Origin: Haliclystus octoradiatus | Lineage: Eukaryota; Cnidaria; Staurozoa; Stauromedusae; Haliclystidae | Direction: 5' to 3' | Assembly (NCBI GenBank): GCA_916610825.1 | Contig: OU744452.1 | Coordinates: 4,623,543 to 4,687,542, forward strand | Length of the DNA stretch: 64,000 bases | In this document: piece by piece, positions 1 to 9,610 of the stretch | Layout of the letters: each line of letters opens with the position of its first letter | Position numbering within the stretch: position 1 is the first letter of the stretch | Made by a program: the position numbers and the translations under genes | Notes under the pieces: generated by a model | What the model saw: only the letters and a program-made list of their open reading frames with translations | Database searches by the model: none | Told to the model about the DNA's origin: nothing

Positions 1-610
1 TGCAGCATTACAACAACAGACCATCCACAGCACAATTGAAACAATGTAATACAGATTTCTCTGGTTCACTTTTTGGATGTACAGCAAGCAATTCATTTCG
101 TAGCAGAAGTGAAGAAGAGCAAGGAAACACGAGTTCGGCTACCGACGAGCGAAAATGGATCAGTTGCAGCAGGAGCAATGAATTTTGATTATGCTTCAGG
201 CTTCGGTTCCATCTTCAACAATTGTAAAATATCAAATGTAAACATAAATATACAATCTTCAAAATAAGATTATTTGTAAATATAAACGGTTTTTAGAAAG
301 AGTTGATGTTGGTTGATAAAATTATAAATATTAATGATTATTCTGAAATCTGATCTGATCATCTGATATTCCGTATTTTGCAAAACAATAGACACGCGGT
401 ATTCACAGGAAAAGCGTTGATTCCGATTAGCTCATTGCCGAACTTTTGTTATTCCTGTTGCTGTGATTGGTTGGTCGAATTCTTCTGAATTCTTCTGACG
501 CTTTTCAGGGGAAAATGAACTAATCAGTTTTGATGGTGCTACAGTGTGGTCCGATATTTTGTGAAGAATACTAATCATTTATAATATTTATTACATAGAA
601 TCGATTTATA
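1..610. other. No supported gene
   Basis: I see no domain, repeat or splice structure I can support. A 64-codon open frame at 73-267 on the plus strand has no recognisable motif and could be chance in AT-rich DNA. Confidence 0.5.
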
Positions 611-798
611 AAAGGGTTACCACACGGCAGCCGTGTTTGGATCGCCTCATCCAAACACTCAGGGTGTTGGGAGACACTTGAAAGCTGAAAAACATTCGCC
701 CTACGGGCTCTTGTTCTTCTGAAGGTTTCTCGTGTCTGCCAACGCCCCCCGTGTTTGGATGAGGCGATCCAAACACGGCTACCGTGTGGTAATCCTTT
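611..798. mobile_element. Hairpin MITE, GGGTTACCACA family, copy 1
   Basis: The left arm (611-658) and right arm (751-798) are near-perfect inverted repeats of about 48 bp. The outer ends read AAAGGGTTACCACACGG and CCGTGTGGTAATCCTTT, and both arms contain GTGTTTGGAT. The unique centre is about 90 bp and encodes nothing. A second element with the same outer ends lies at 42,166-42,322. No target duplication is certain. Non-autonomous DNA transposon is the simplest reading. Confidence 0.8.
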
Positions 799-998
799 AA
801 GGAAAAAGTTGACAAACGCGTTCATATTATATTTAATATCGGAGATTTAGTTAGAAAGTTTAGGTAATAATTTTTATCGTGTTGTAAGACAGTCGACCGT
901 GTATACGTATGCTCCACAAGATGTCAATGTAAGTAATCTGGAACCTTGGATTGATCGTCGCAGTGACATTAAATCGGATGATCCTGGAAGAAAAACTA

Positions 999-1148
999 AT
1001 GGATGGATATTACCCAATTGAAGCCATACTCGACTGTCGCAAACGTGGACGTGGTATGAGTTATCTGGTAAAATGGAAAGATTATTCCACCGTGACAGAC
1101 GCTACTTAGGAGCCTAGCCAATCATTAAGAATCGAAGCTGTCCTGTTA
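999..1148 (+). pseudogene. Chromodomain remnant of a Ty3/gypsy (chromovirus) integrase
   Basis: From the ATG at 999 the frame reads a chromodomain-like stretch: YYPIEAILDCRKRG, then YLVKWKDYS, then an expected TWEP motif. The tryptophan position of that motif is a TAG stop at 1107-1109, and EPSQSLR follows in the same frame. This fold binds methylated histone tails and sits at the C-terminus of chromovirus integrases. The position is right: a purine-rich tract and an LTR follow downstream. Upstream bases 830-998 probably hold more decayed integrase, but I could not read it continuously. Confidence 0.7.
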
Positions 1149-1340
1149 TTAAATAATATGTACCATAAAGATTCAAACAATTATTATATTCTGCTTATAT
1201 TAAATATTTTACACTTTACTGAACAATGACAATATTTTTTTTAGGTATTAGCAATATTTTATTATAAACATCTATTTTAACTTTATGCTATTATTAAATT
1301 TAAATATAAATGTTGATCACCACGATGGTGGTTTTTATAA

Positions 1341-1349
1341 GCGGGGGTA
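1341..1349 (+). other. Polypurine tract of the decayed chromovirus
   Basis: The sequence GCGGGGGTA directly abuts the TGTTATG start of the LTR, as expected for the plus-strand primer of reverse transcription. Confidence 0.5.
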
Positions 1350-1509
1350 TGTTATGCCAATGCATATTTCAATATTGCCTTGCCCTCTCCTCCATGACGT
1401 GTAGCCCCTGTCATTTAGATTATAATATCAATTATATTCTGATATCTAAACGAGCTTGGTGGTATCATTCTGCTCTCTTAATTTAATTGCTAAAACTACC
1501 CACATAACA
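1350..1509 (+). repeat. 3' LTR of the decayed chromovirus
   Basis: This 160-bp block starts TGTTATG and ends CATAACA, a perfect terminal inverted heptamer of the TG...CA type. It follows a purine tract and a chromodomain remnant on the same strand. The matching 5' LTR is not visible and may lie before the window. LTR identity is inferred from ends and context. Confidence 0.65.
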
Positions 1510-1830
1510 GTACCTTCTTGGTCTACCCCTCAATTTATTATGTTTGATATTTGTACCATAACCACCAAAGTAAATTTGTCAAGAATTCCTTTTGGCTCTA
1601 GCACATTGAAATCTCACATTTCAAATTAAAGTTACCTGTAATTCTACTATTGTCAATTTCACTGTTATTGATATTGCTATATATAGAATTACTGCATGTA
1701 CTATAAATAAGTTTCAATTTTATAAAATAATGTTTCTGTGGCCAGCTGCAGGTTTATATATGTACGATTCATGCTCATTAATTTATTTTGAAATAATGAT
1801 GTAAATTATAATAATAATAATGGAAATTTA
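1510..1830 (+). repeat. Dispersed repeat, copy A (paired with 3988-4290)
   Basis: The block starting GTACCTTCTTGGTCTA matches a second block at 3988-4290 along about 300 bp with scattered substitutions and small indels. Shared stretches include CAATTTATTATGTTTGATAT and GTGGCCAGCTGCAG. It has no open frame. It starts exactly where the LTR ends. It could be an interspersed repeat or a local duplication. Confidence 0.75.
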
Positions 1831-3987
1831 TGTAGCGCCTAAATAGCATTTCTCTAAGGTTTGGTGTTTACAATAAAATCATGACATGTTAGCGACTGTG
1901 TATAAAATGGCCACCTATTATTTGTATTTAAATAAAGCATGCATTTTATTAGTTAAGGATTTATTCAAAAATACGATTATGCGAGAGAATGTTAAACATT
2001 TGATTTCCGAGTAAATATTAATTACAAATTGAGATTTCACATTAAAATTCCTCTGCACAGGGCCTTTCTCGTATATTTATTCAAACAACATCACAGTTTT
2101 GAAGTTTCTAATCAAATACCTGGTTTCAGCAGCCGAAACAATTGTTGCATTGCAAATATGGGGAAGGATCACCACTTCCCCTATTGAAAGGGGTATCAGA
2201 AGACTCAAAGCTTAAAATTTCTATATTCTCATGCTTGCAGACTCACTTTCAAAATGCAAATTGGTAGAACAGTAGAGTCTAACTCGAAGAAAAAAGCTTA
2301 AAATTGCTGATTCAGCAAGGGAAACGGAAATTGGTGGCCTCGCTTCCGCATAGAATGCTTGTCCATAAAAGTAAATACAAGTAAATACATGTAAAATGTA
2401 GAATGAAGTGAGTGTCCCAAAATTTGCAGCTTTATGCTTTCGATAAAATGACGCGCATGCTGAATAAACAATAGGATACTTTAGGAATCTTTTTCAATCA
2501 TTTTGCATTTCGTTAGCCATGGCAGAGTATTGTGGAATATTGCCTTCATTTTATTGTTGAAGGATCGTATATACAGCTATTGGGATGTTTTGAATATTGA
2601 ATTTAAAAGTATTAAATGTTATTGACGTCCTTTATATCTTACTTAATCCGCAGTAGCGTTTTGGATGGCATCTTCTAACTATTGTGTGTTTGTCTTTCCA
2701 TCAAATCTATACCAAATAGCTCTAAGTAACCCTTATGGATGTTGTATGTTTAAATTTTATAAAGAATCTACCAGTTGCACCATAACAAAAATCATATCAT
2801 TTGAAAGACAATCTTTCAGACAGGGTTATAACGCCTTTCTGAAAACTTGAATTCGAATACATTTAAATATATTCGAATTCAAATTTTCCGTATGTTTTGA
2901 AAATATGGATGATTGTGATATTCACGAATTTAAGGTCGATATCATTATCATCATTTGTAACTTTATATGGATAACATTGCAATTAAAGTCTAACTTTTTA
3001 TTTTCGATTTTTGTTTAAATTTGACTCAAGCAGAATGTGAACTTATAACTGTAATCTTCATTGCTATTTGCAACTGGCATAATTCCATAGTATAGCATAA
3101 TTCAATATAATGCGAATTGATAACTGTAATCTTCATTGGTATTTGCAACTGGCTTTATTGCTATATTTGTATGTACTTCAGTAGATTGAAAATTTAATAT
3201 TGTAATCTTTTTTGTTATTCGCAACGGCTTAGTTGCTCTACTGTGTTTTAATGTACACCTATATCACCTATACGTACATACTACCGGCACATACTGGATG
3301 CCCTATGCTAGTTATAACTGTATGTTTTCCGATAAACTGTTCCAATTGTCGAAACTATTGAAAACTGCTGCTCGATAATATTGCAAATGTTATTGCAACT
3401 TTTACCATTACCATCCTAAATTATAGAATTTCCAATTTTCTGTCATAGAAGAAGTAAGTGATTTGTCTGAATTTTATTTTTATTAACCGCAACGGGAACT
3501 GCAAGGAGGTAAAATCCAAGATAGAACCTTCTACGACATGATTTTGATATTTTCAACTATATTATAAACATCGCTCATTTATGTATATAAAAGCAAAACG
3601 TTATACATACATAAACGGCATATATTTGGTACAAATTAATAAAAGCCTATCTACATGATGACTTTTTGCCGTTTCAGTCGACACTTTTTGAGTTAAAATG
3701 GTGTCTACTGTAAAAATTAGTATTGAAATAATTGGTCGAGTATATCATTTAGACAAATGTTATATGCTATTGTCTGATAGAGTTAACTATTAAATTATAT
3801 TGGATGACAATTTATCAATGGATATTATTATTAGTATTCAATTTTGTGCAATTGTTGAGTGAATATACTCATTTTGGAGAGTATTTGTGGGTCAATATGG
3901 ATTAGAAATTCATTGCATTGAGCTTGGCGACGAAGAGAATTTATCACTTACCCGAGGTCTAGTCTTTCTTTCGAACACGTATGTGTG
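1831..3987. other. No gene; AT-rich non-coding DNA
   Basis: No open frame here carries a recognisable motif. There is a strong hairpin at 2841-2888 and three diverged copies of a unit containing TGTAATCTTCATTG and TATTTGCAACTGGC between about 3045 and 3235. Confidence 0.5.
2841..2888. repeat. Palindrome / hairpin
   Basis: Arms GAAAACTTGAATTCGAATA (2841-2859) and its near-complement (2870-2888) pair with one mismatch around a 10-base AT loop. It could extrude as a cruciform; no function is implied. Confidence 0.7.
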
Positions 3988-4290
3988 TGTACCTTCTTGG
4001 TCTAGCCCACAATTTATTATGTTTGATATTTAGACCATAGCCATCAAAGACAATTCGTCAAGAATTTTATTTAGTAGAGTACATTAAAATCTCAGATTTC
4101 AAATTAAATTTACCTGTAATTCTACTATAGTTTAACTGTTATTGTTATATATAGCATTATTGCAGGTACTGTATGAATTAAGTTTCAATTTTATAAAATA
4201 ACGCTTTTGTGGCCAGCTGCAGCTTTATATATTTAAGAATTATTCATGCTCATTAATCTATTCCGAAATAATAATTTATAATAATAATAC
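3988..4290 (+). repeat. Dispersed repeat, copy B (paired with 1510-1830)
   Basis: Second copy of the about 300-bp repeat described at 1510-1830, in the same orientation, with small deletions relative to copy A. Confidence 0.75.
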
Positions 4291-4562
4291 GCAAACTTGG
4301 TCGGTGACAAAATCGCCACTGTTTGATTATCCTCAAACTCCTTCTCCGCGGCGCAATTCCCAAGCTTCTAATATGTTTCTGGGATATCTAAGAGCCTTTG
4401 ACTATGTCAACAATAACTTTTTACAACTTAAAATGCGATAAATTGCCCATTAATTGAAATTAAAAAAAAATCAAAAATCGTGTATCTCGAAGTGAAAATA
4501 AACTGCGTTGCCCTTGTTCTCTTTCATTTGTGTTATGCGACCGCAAATAAAAATACGAAACA

Positions 4563-4820
4563 GTCAGGCGCGGATCCAGACGGGTGCACGTATGTCAAAT
4601 GCCACCCCTAAATTTTTCGGTAAAATTTAAAGATGACGTCACTATAAAACACGTCATCGTTCATTTGTTAATGATGAATTTATTTTGTATTTTGATCAAA
4701 ATTATCATTCCTTTTTATCTTCTGTTCAATTATTTTTAACGATAAACTTTCCATATTTAATGTTCGTATTTATTTTGTAATAAATGATCGTAATCGTATT
4801 GAATTCAATGTTCAGCGTTT
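4563..4820 (+). repeat. Dispersed repeat, GGCGCGGATCCAG family, copy 1
   Basis: It begins AGGCGCGGATCCAGACGGGT, then shares CCACCCCTAAATTTTTCGG and a GATGACG block with copies at 45,656 and 46,203. It ends near TATTGAATTCAATGTTC after a short run of the unit ATGATCGTAAT. No coding potential. Transposition mechanism unknown. Confidence 0.75.
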
Positions 4821-6576
4821 AACGTTTTGATTCCCTCAGAAGTTGTACTAAATTACGTAATATACTGAAGTCAAGCGGGGCTGCGGTATGCTGCGGCAGT
4901 AGAAAAGATCCACACCAGCGTCACGACTACAGTTTTGTGGTCTTAAAAAATCTATTGTTTATAACTCTGTCTATTGTTTCTGTCTCAAATTTTTTTAACA
5001 ATTGACCTACCGTCGGTGAGCTCGTTGCCAAAGAGAAAACAGGACTGACCTACTCATCCGGGAGCTATTATGACCGCCCATCCCACTTCTTTTGTGCGTT
5101 CGAGTCACCGATTGGTGAATTGGCTGAAAAATAACAATTGACCTACCCACGTGGTAGTTTTGACCTACAGAATTTGAGGAAATTTTGCCTGCGTTTCAGG
5201 GTAGTAATCTCAAAAATATGTTCGCAAATATGTTCGCAGAAATTGCACGCGCTGTGCTCAGTCTTGATATCTAATTGGATAAAGTCAAAGTAACTTCACA
5301 TGGCGGTTCTAGATATTTCTGCAGTTTTATTCAACGGTCTTGTTCTCGTGTGACTATCAGCGTTGAAGCATCAGAACAAATTGAAAGCAAATCTACTCTG
5401 CTATAAACCATGTTTATTGCAATGGTCATGAAGAAAGAGACAAACCATGTTTATTGCAATGGTCATGACGACATAGATTACCTATTTTATCAAGACTTTC
5501 TTCGAATTATTACGAATTGATCCCTAATCAACAACGAGATATTTTTGGAAGAATGAATTGGAAGGCAGATAGATTTACACGCAGAAATTATACGCAGTAA
5601 TTAGAAATTGTACAAACTGGTAGAGAACTCGGAGGAAATGTGTAAGTACGTCTGTTATATAAATAACGTTTTTTATATCATTTCAACCTGAACTCAATTG
5701 TATCGCAATTTCCAAGGTCGACAAAGAATAAATAAATTTGAACCTGACAAAAGCAACCAGAAAGAGGGCAAAGTCAGACAAGCCATAACAATTGTTTATA
5801 TTTGAAATAATTGTGATTGTAGTTCTGATTTAATTTAATTTCGATTTACAGTGTTATGAGAATGAAATTTCAAAATTAAAATTGCGTGTCTCGAAACTGT
5901 AATTTGTCGTAGACAAGTGTTCAAAGCATGTCACTACTGTGTTTGAATTTGTCACGCTATTGGATTCTTCTGACTGCTTGTCCGTCCTTTTTGGGTTCAT
6001 TTTGCTGTTATTAGTCTCTTGCAAATTGTTGTAAATCTAACCTGGCATAAAAATTTGAGTACCGAAATTAGAAAGCACAACAAGCCGGCCCAACTGTTGA
6101 CATAAAAAATAAGGCAATGGAACTCAATGCTACAACTATTTACCTTGAAAACTTTATACCTGGAATAGACAATGAACTTAGCTTTGTGGATTTCTTGATC
6201 AAAGTGGTAAACTCACTTCAAATACCAGGACTATAGGGATTTCTAATAAAATGGAACAGCTTATAATCGATATAAATCCCGGATAAATTCATCAATTTTA
6301 TATAACACTACACCCTTTCAAGAGTGGATATCCACTTATAATAGTTCATATATGTATGTTTTATTTGTGGATTGTCATTTTTTTAATGTTGCAGATTGTA
6401 GCTGAATTGTATATTGGATATTGAAGACTTATTCTTGATGAAGTGAAGTTCAATATAATTATATATATTTAACTCAAAATAACCATTACAATTTAACATT
6501 TATTGTCATTGTATGTTAATCGTTATGTGATTTTTTGACTGACTCCTTTCTTCTTACTCAATCTTTCTTTGGTGTA
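4821..6576. other. No gene; non-coding DNA
   Basis: No convincing exon is seen. A short tandem duplication sits at 5405-5468, where the unit AAACCATGTTTATTGCAATG and following bases occur twice 36-37 bp apart. Confidence 0.5.
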
Positions 6577-6616
6577 CAAAATGGGCGTGGCAAATGACGT
6601 AATTAATTTTGACCCC
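6577..6616 (-). repeat. Repeat fragment split by the gypsy insertion, left part
   Basis: Read on the minus strand, this stretch (GTCATTTGCCACGCCC) resembles the second block of the GGCGCGGATCCAG repeat family. The first block (GGCGCGGATCCAG on the minus strand) lies just beyond the retrotransposon at 11,336-11,370. The copy was therefore interrupted by the insertion. Confidence 0.5.
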
Positions 6617-6720
6617 TGTGATGTTTGGATGAATCTAATCCACAACACATAAACATGTGACTAAATACATACAAGTGTTATAATAGAATCTACGTGTTAC
6701 ATATTTAACCATACACAACA
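6617..6720 (-). repeat. 3' LTR of the gypsy element
   Basis: This is the 104-bp copy, identical to 11,227-11,330. On the plus strand it starts TGTGATGTTTGG and ends ACACAACA. Confidence 0.95.
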
Positions 6721-6733
6721 TTTCCCCTTTTCG
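6721..6733 (-). other. Polypurine tract
   Basis: Read on the minus strand the tract is CGAAAAGGGGAAA, directly abutting the 3' LTR. It is the expected plus-strand primer. Confidence 0.8.
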
Positions 6734-6869
6734 GAGTTTGAAATAAGTGAAAACTAAATTTTTATTATTATTTTTTTTTATTATTATTATTGATATTTAA
6801 TTAATAGGTAAAGGTTAAAATGTCCAATAAATTCATGAGTTAAGATATGAAATTTAAGGTAAAAATGTA

Positions 6870-8225
6870 TTAGTTGCTATTGGCGTATCTGATAGGAGTA
6901 TTTATGTTACGATTTGATCTCCGCAATTGCGGAGGATCATTTGCAATAGGAATAGATATATGTGTTTTGTTATTATCATGTGATTGATCAAGTCGTAAAA
7001 ATTTACGATTACGAATTAATATGCTTCCATTTGGGAGCTTAACAACATATTGTCTATGAGCTCTCTTTTCAACCACAGTGCCTTTTCGAGTCCAGAATTT
7101 CGATACAGGATCTTGGAGATATACATTACAGCCAATAGATAAAGATGGTAAATCTTTCGCTGATTCATTGTAATAAGCAACTACTTTTTCATGCAACGCA
7201 CTATTAGCATCTTTCAATGAAGTGAACGCTTGCCATTTAGGGGCAAATGTCGATTTATGTACAGGTATTAATGAACGTAAATTTGTACCGTATAAAATTT
7301 GAGCCGGGGATACACCATGAAATTTAGGTGTGTTGCGCCATTCTAATAAACCAGCGTGATAATTATCCTCATCAAAAGTATTTCCATTAAACGACTTAAT
7401 AATTAACGCTTTCATCGCCTTAACCCCAGCCTCTGCATGACCATTACTCTGCGGATAATGTGGAGAGGAAGGGTCATAACTAACATACCATTGTTTCAAA
7501 AAATTTATAAATTCGTTTGAGTGGAATTGTGGTCCGTTGTCAGACCGGAAACGAACTGGAACACCAGTATCAGAAAAGATTTTCCTCAAATCTTGAATGA
7601 CGAAAGATGATGTTGGATCACGGTTGCCATAACGACAAACAATCGGCCAACCAGATAATCGATCCACATAAACCATAAAGTGTTTGCCACTATATTGAAA
7701 CAAATCAGCAGATACGTCTTCAAAAGGTCTTGATGGCAAAGGATCACATTGAAAAGTCTCCTTAGGTTTAGATGGTAAATGTTCTTGACAAGTGGAACAG
7801 GATGAAATAATATTTGTTATATCAGAAGTGATGCCAGGCCAAAATACAGCTGCCCGGGCACGTTGTTTAGTACGGACAATTCCCTGATGTGAATCATGCA
7901 AACGAGTTAGAATATCTTTGCGCATTGCACGCGGTATAACAATTTGAGTGCCACGTAAAACTAAACCATCGTCAACTGATAGTTCGTCTTTTAATTTATA
8001 ATAATGACGTAACATAGAAGGTACCCTGTCTATATTGCTAGGGAAACCTTTAATAATAATTTTAATAAGCTCTTTATATTCTGCATCAATGTTACCAGCA
8101 GCTACTAATTTTGATATTAGAGGGTCAATTAAGTGAGATTGATTGGTGCCATCAGGAACAGTAATGGATGCAATATTAATATACTTCAGTGATTTGATGT
8201 GTCGATTCACATCTTCACCTAACAA
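6870..8225 (-). CDS. pol: Gypsy pol, integrase part
   Basis: This 451-codon open stretch carries the integrase of the element. The N-terminal HHCC zinc-binding region is visible (LHDSHQGIVRTKQRARAAVFWP followed by CSTCQEH, split here only for reference). The DDE core follows, with the first Asp in DVSADLF, the second in SDNGPQFHS, and the Glu in PQSNGHAEAGVK. A C-terminal region with VYLQDPVSKFWTRKGTVV follows, and no chromodomain is seen. It is in the same frame as the RT-RNase H segment upstream. The two are separated only by a TAA codon at 8283-8285, so the listed start is not a true initiator. It would join cDNA into the host chromosome. Confidence 0.9.
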   Translation of the reverse strand: MLGEDVNRHIKSLKYINIASITVPDGTNQSHLIDPLISKLVAAGNIDAEYKELIKIIIKGFPSNIDRVPSMLRHYYKLKDELSVDDGLVLRGTQIVIPRAMRKDILTRLHDSHQGIVRTKQRARAAVFWPGITSDITNIISSCSTCQEHLPSKPKETFQCDPLPSRPFEDVSADLFQYSGKHFMVYVDRLSGWPIVCRYGNRDPTSSFVIQDLRKIFSDTGVPVRFRSDNGPQFHSNEFINFLKQWYVSYDPSSPHYPQSNGHAEAGVKAMKALIIKSFNGNTFDEDNYHAGLLEWRNTPKFHGVSPAQILYGTNLRSLIPVHKSTFAPKWQAFTSLKDANSALHEKVVAYYNESAKDLPSLSIGCNVYLQDPVSKFWTRKGTVVEKRAHRQYVVKLPNGSILIRNRKFLRLDQSHDNNKTHISIPIANDPPQLRRSNRNINTPIRYANSN

Positions 8226-8282
8226 ATCTTCCTCGCATGGTTTAGAGACAGGAGCACGTGAAAGAGCATCAGGAACACAATG

Positions 8283-9575
8283 TTATTTACCCTTCTTCCA
8301 TGTAGTAGTGAATGAATAGCAAGATAACTGCTCTTTCAGTCTCTGTAAGCGAGTGTTTTCAATAGCATCCAAAGTATAACTGTCAAGTATAGGTACCAAG
8401 GGCTTGTGATCAGTAACAATAATAAAATTCGGTAACCCTAATAAGTAAATTCTACACTTTTTGCATGCCCAAGCAACTGCTAGTAATTCTAATTCAATAG
8501 TACCATACCGTGATTCAGCGTCAGACAAATAACGAGAACCACAATCAACAAGACGCCATGTACTGTCTTCATGTTGTTGCAGTAAACTCCAGCCGAGGCC
8601 ATGTAACCTAGAAGCATCAGCATGTAAGCTGGTTGGTAAAGTGACGTCAAATGGAGCAAAAATAGGGGGAGAAGCTAAGATACGTTTTAAATTTTCAAAA
8701 GCGTCTTGATGTGTAGATGACCATAAATATTCATTAGTAATCCGCAATAAACCACGTAATGGTACAGAATGTGTAGCAATGTCCTGAGAAAAATGTCCTA
8801 ATTGATTAACTAGTCCCATGAAAGATGTAAGTTCTGTAATATTTGTAGGTACAGGAAAATTCGTAATTGCTTTAAGCTTTTTAGGGTGAACTGTAACACC
8901 GTCCTTGCCTATAATATAGCCAACATATTCAACATTTTCACATGCAAAAGAAAATTTATCAGGGTTCAAAGTAATACCCTTTTCACGACAGCGTGTGAGA
9001 ACCTGACGTAGGTGTTCAACATGATTCGAAAAGGTGTCATCGTGTAATAGAATGTCATCAACAACCTTCTCTAAATTTGCAATATCAGCAAATGCTTCGT
9101 CTCCCCGTCGGCAATACTCGTCGCCAGCGGACACTAAACCCATTACAGCTCGACGATATTGGAAGCGTCCCCATGGTGTTAAAAAAGTTGTTAGTGGTAT
9201 GCTATCCTCATCTAACGGGACTTGCCAATAGCCAGACATAGCGTCTAGAGTGGTAAAATATTGAGATGACCGTGAAATATTTGAGACGGCCTGCCAAGGG
9301 TCCTTGAAAGGATGTACTGGTCTTTTTACAAATTTATTAAGATTAGTGAAATCAACACATAATCGTAACTTACCATTTGGTTTTTGAACCACAACCAAAG
9401 GTGATACAAAGTCTGTTGGTATATCATCAGCAGGTTTAATAATACCTTTCGCTACCATCGTATCAAGGGTTGATTTGACTTCGTCTTGCCAAGCATATGG
9501 AATTTTCCGTGGTGTAGAAATGGCATATGGTGTATATTCATCTTCCATATAAATATGCATAGGTGCACCTGACAT
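8283..9575 (-). CDS. pol: Gypsy pol, reverse transcriptase-RNase H part
   Basis: This 430-codon stretch holds reverse transcriptase followed by RNase H. Seen motifs: PRKIPYAWQDEV at the start of the RT fold, LRLCVDFTNLNK, TTLDAMSGYWQVPLDED, and the catalytic VVDDILLHDD in place of the more usual YxDD. RNase H shows LHADASRLHGLGWSL, the ELELLAVAWA glutamate helix and VTDHKPL. It ends at a TAA (8283-8285), after which the same frame continues with HCVPDALSRAP, the normal linker to integrase. The natural pol start seems to be upstream in another frame, so 9575 is only the first in-frame Met of this segment. Confidence 0.9.
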   Translation of the reverse strand: MSGAPMHIYMEDEYTPYAISTPRKIPYAWQDEVKSTLDTMVAKGIIKPADDIPTDFVSPLVVVQKPNGKLRLCVDFTNLNKFVKRPVHPFKDPWQAVSNISRSSQYFTTLDAMSGYWQVPLDEDSIPLTTFLTPWGRFQYRRAVMGLVSAGDEYCRRGDEAFADIANLEKVVDDILLHDDTFSNHVEHLRQVLTRCREKGITLNPDKFSFACENVEYVGYIIGKDGVTVHPKKLKAITNFPVPTNITELTSFMGLVNQLGHFSQDIATHSVPLRGLLRITNEYLWSSTHQDAFENLKRILASPPIFAPFDVTLPTSLHADASRLHGLGWSLLQQHEDSTWRLVDCGSRYLSDAESRYGTIELELLAVAWACKKCRIYLLGLPNFIIVTDHKPLVPILDSYTLDAIENTRLQRLKEQLSCYSFTTTWKKGK

Positions 9576-9610
9576 AGGTGCTCATCAGCACTAAACACAT
9601 CTTTAATCAT
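9576..9610 (-). other. gag/pol overlap and frame change
   Basis: On the minus strand an ATG at 9610-9608 overlaps the gag TAA stop (9605-9603) and opens the frame MIKDVFSADEHL. DVFS is typical of the linker just before a gypsy RT domain. This frame then leaves the RT frame near 9580; the RT frame is instead the same as gag. The overlap may be the original way pol was expressed, broken later by a small indel. Confidence 0.6.

Noticed and set aside
571-825. Open frames of 84 and 69 codons on the minus strand
   Set aside because: They are the arms of the hairpin MITE read through; no protein motif.
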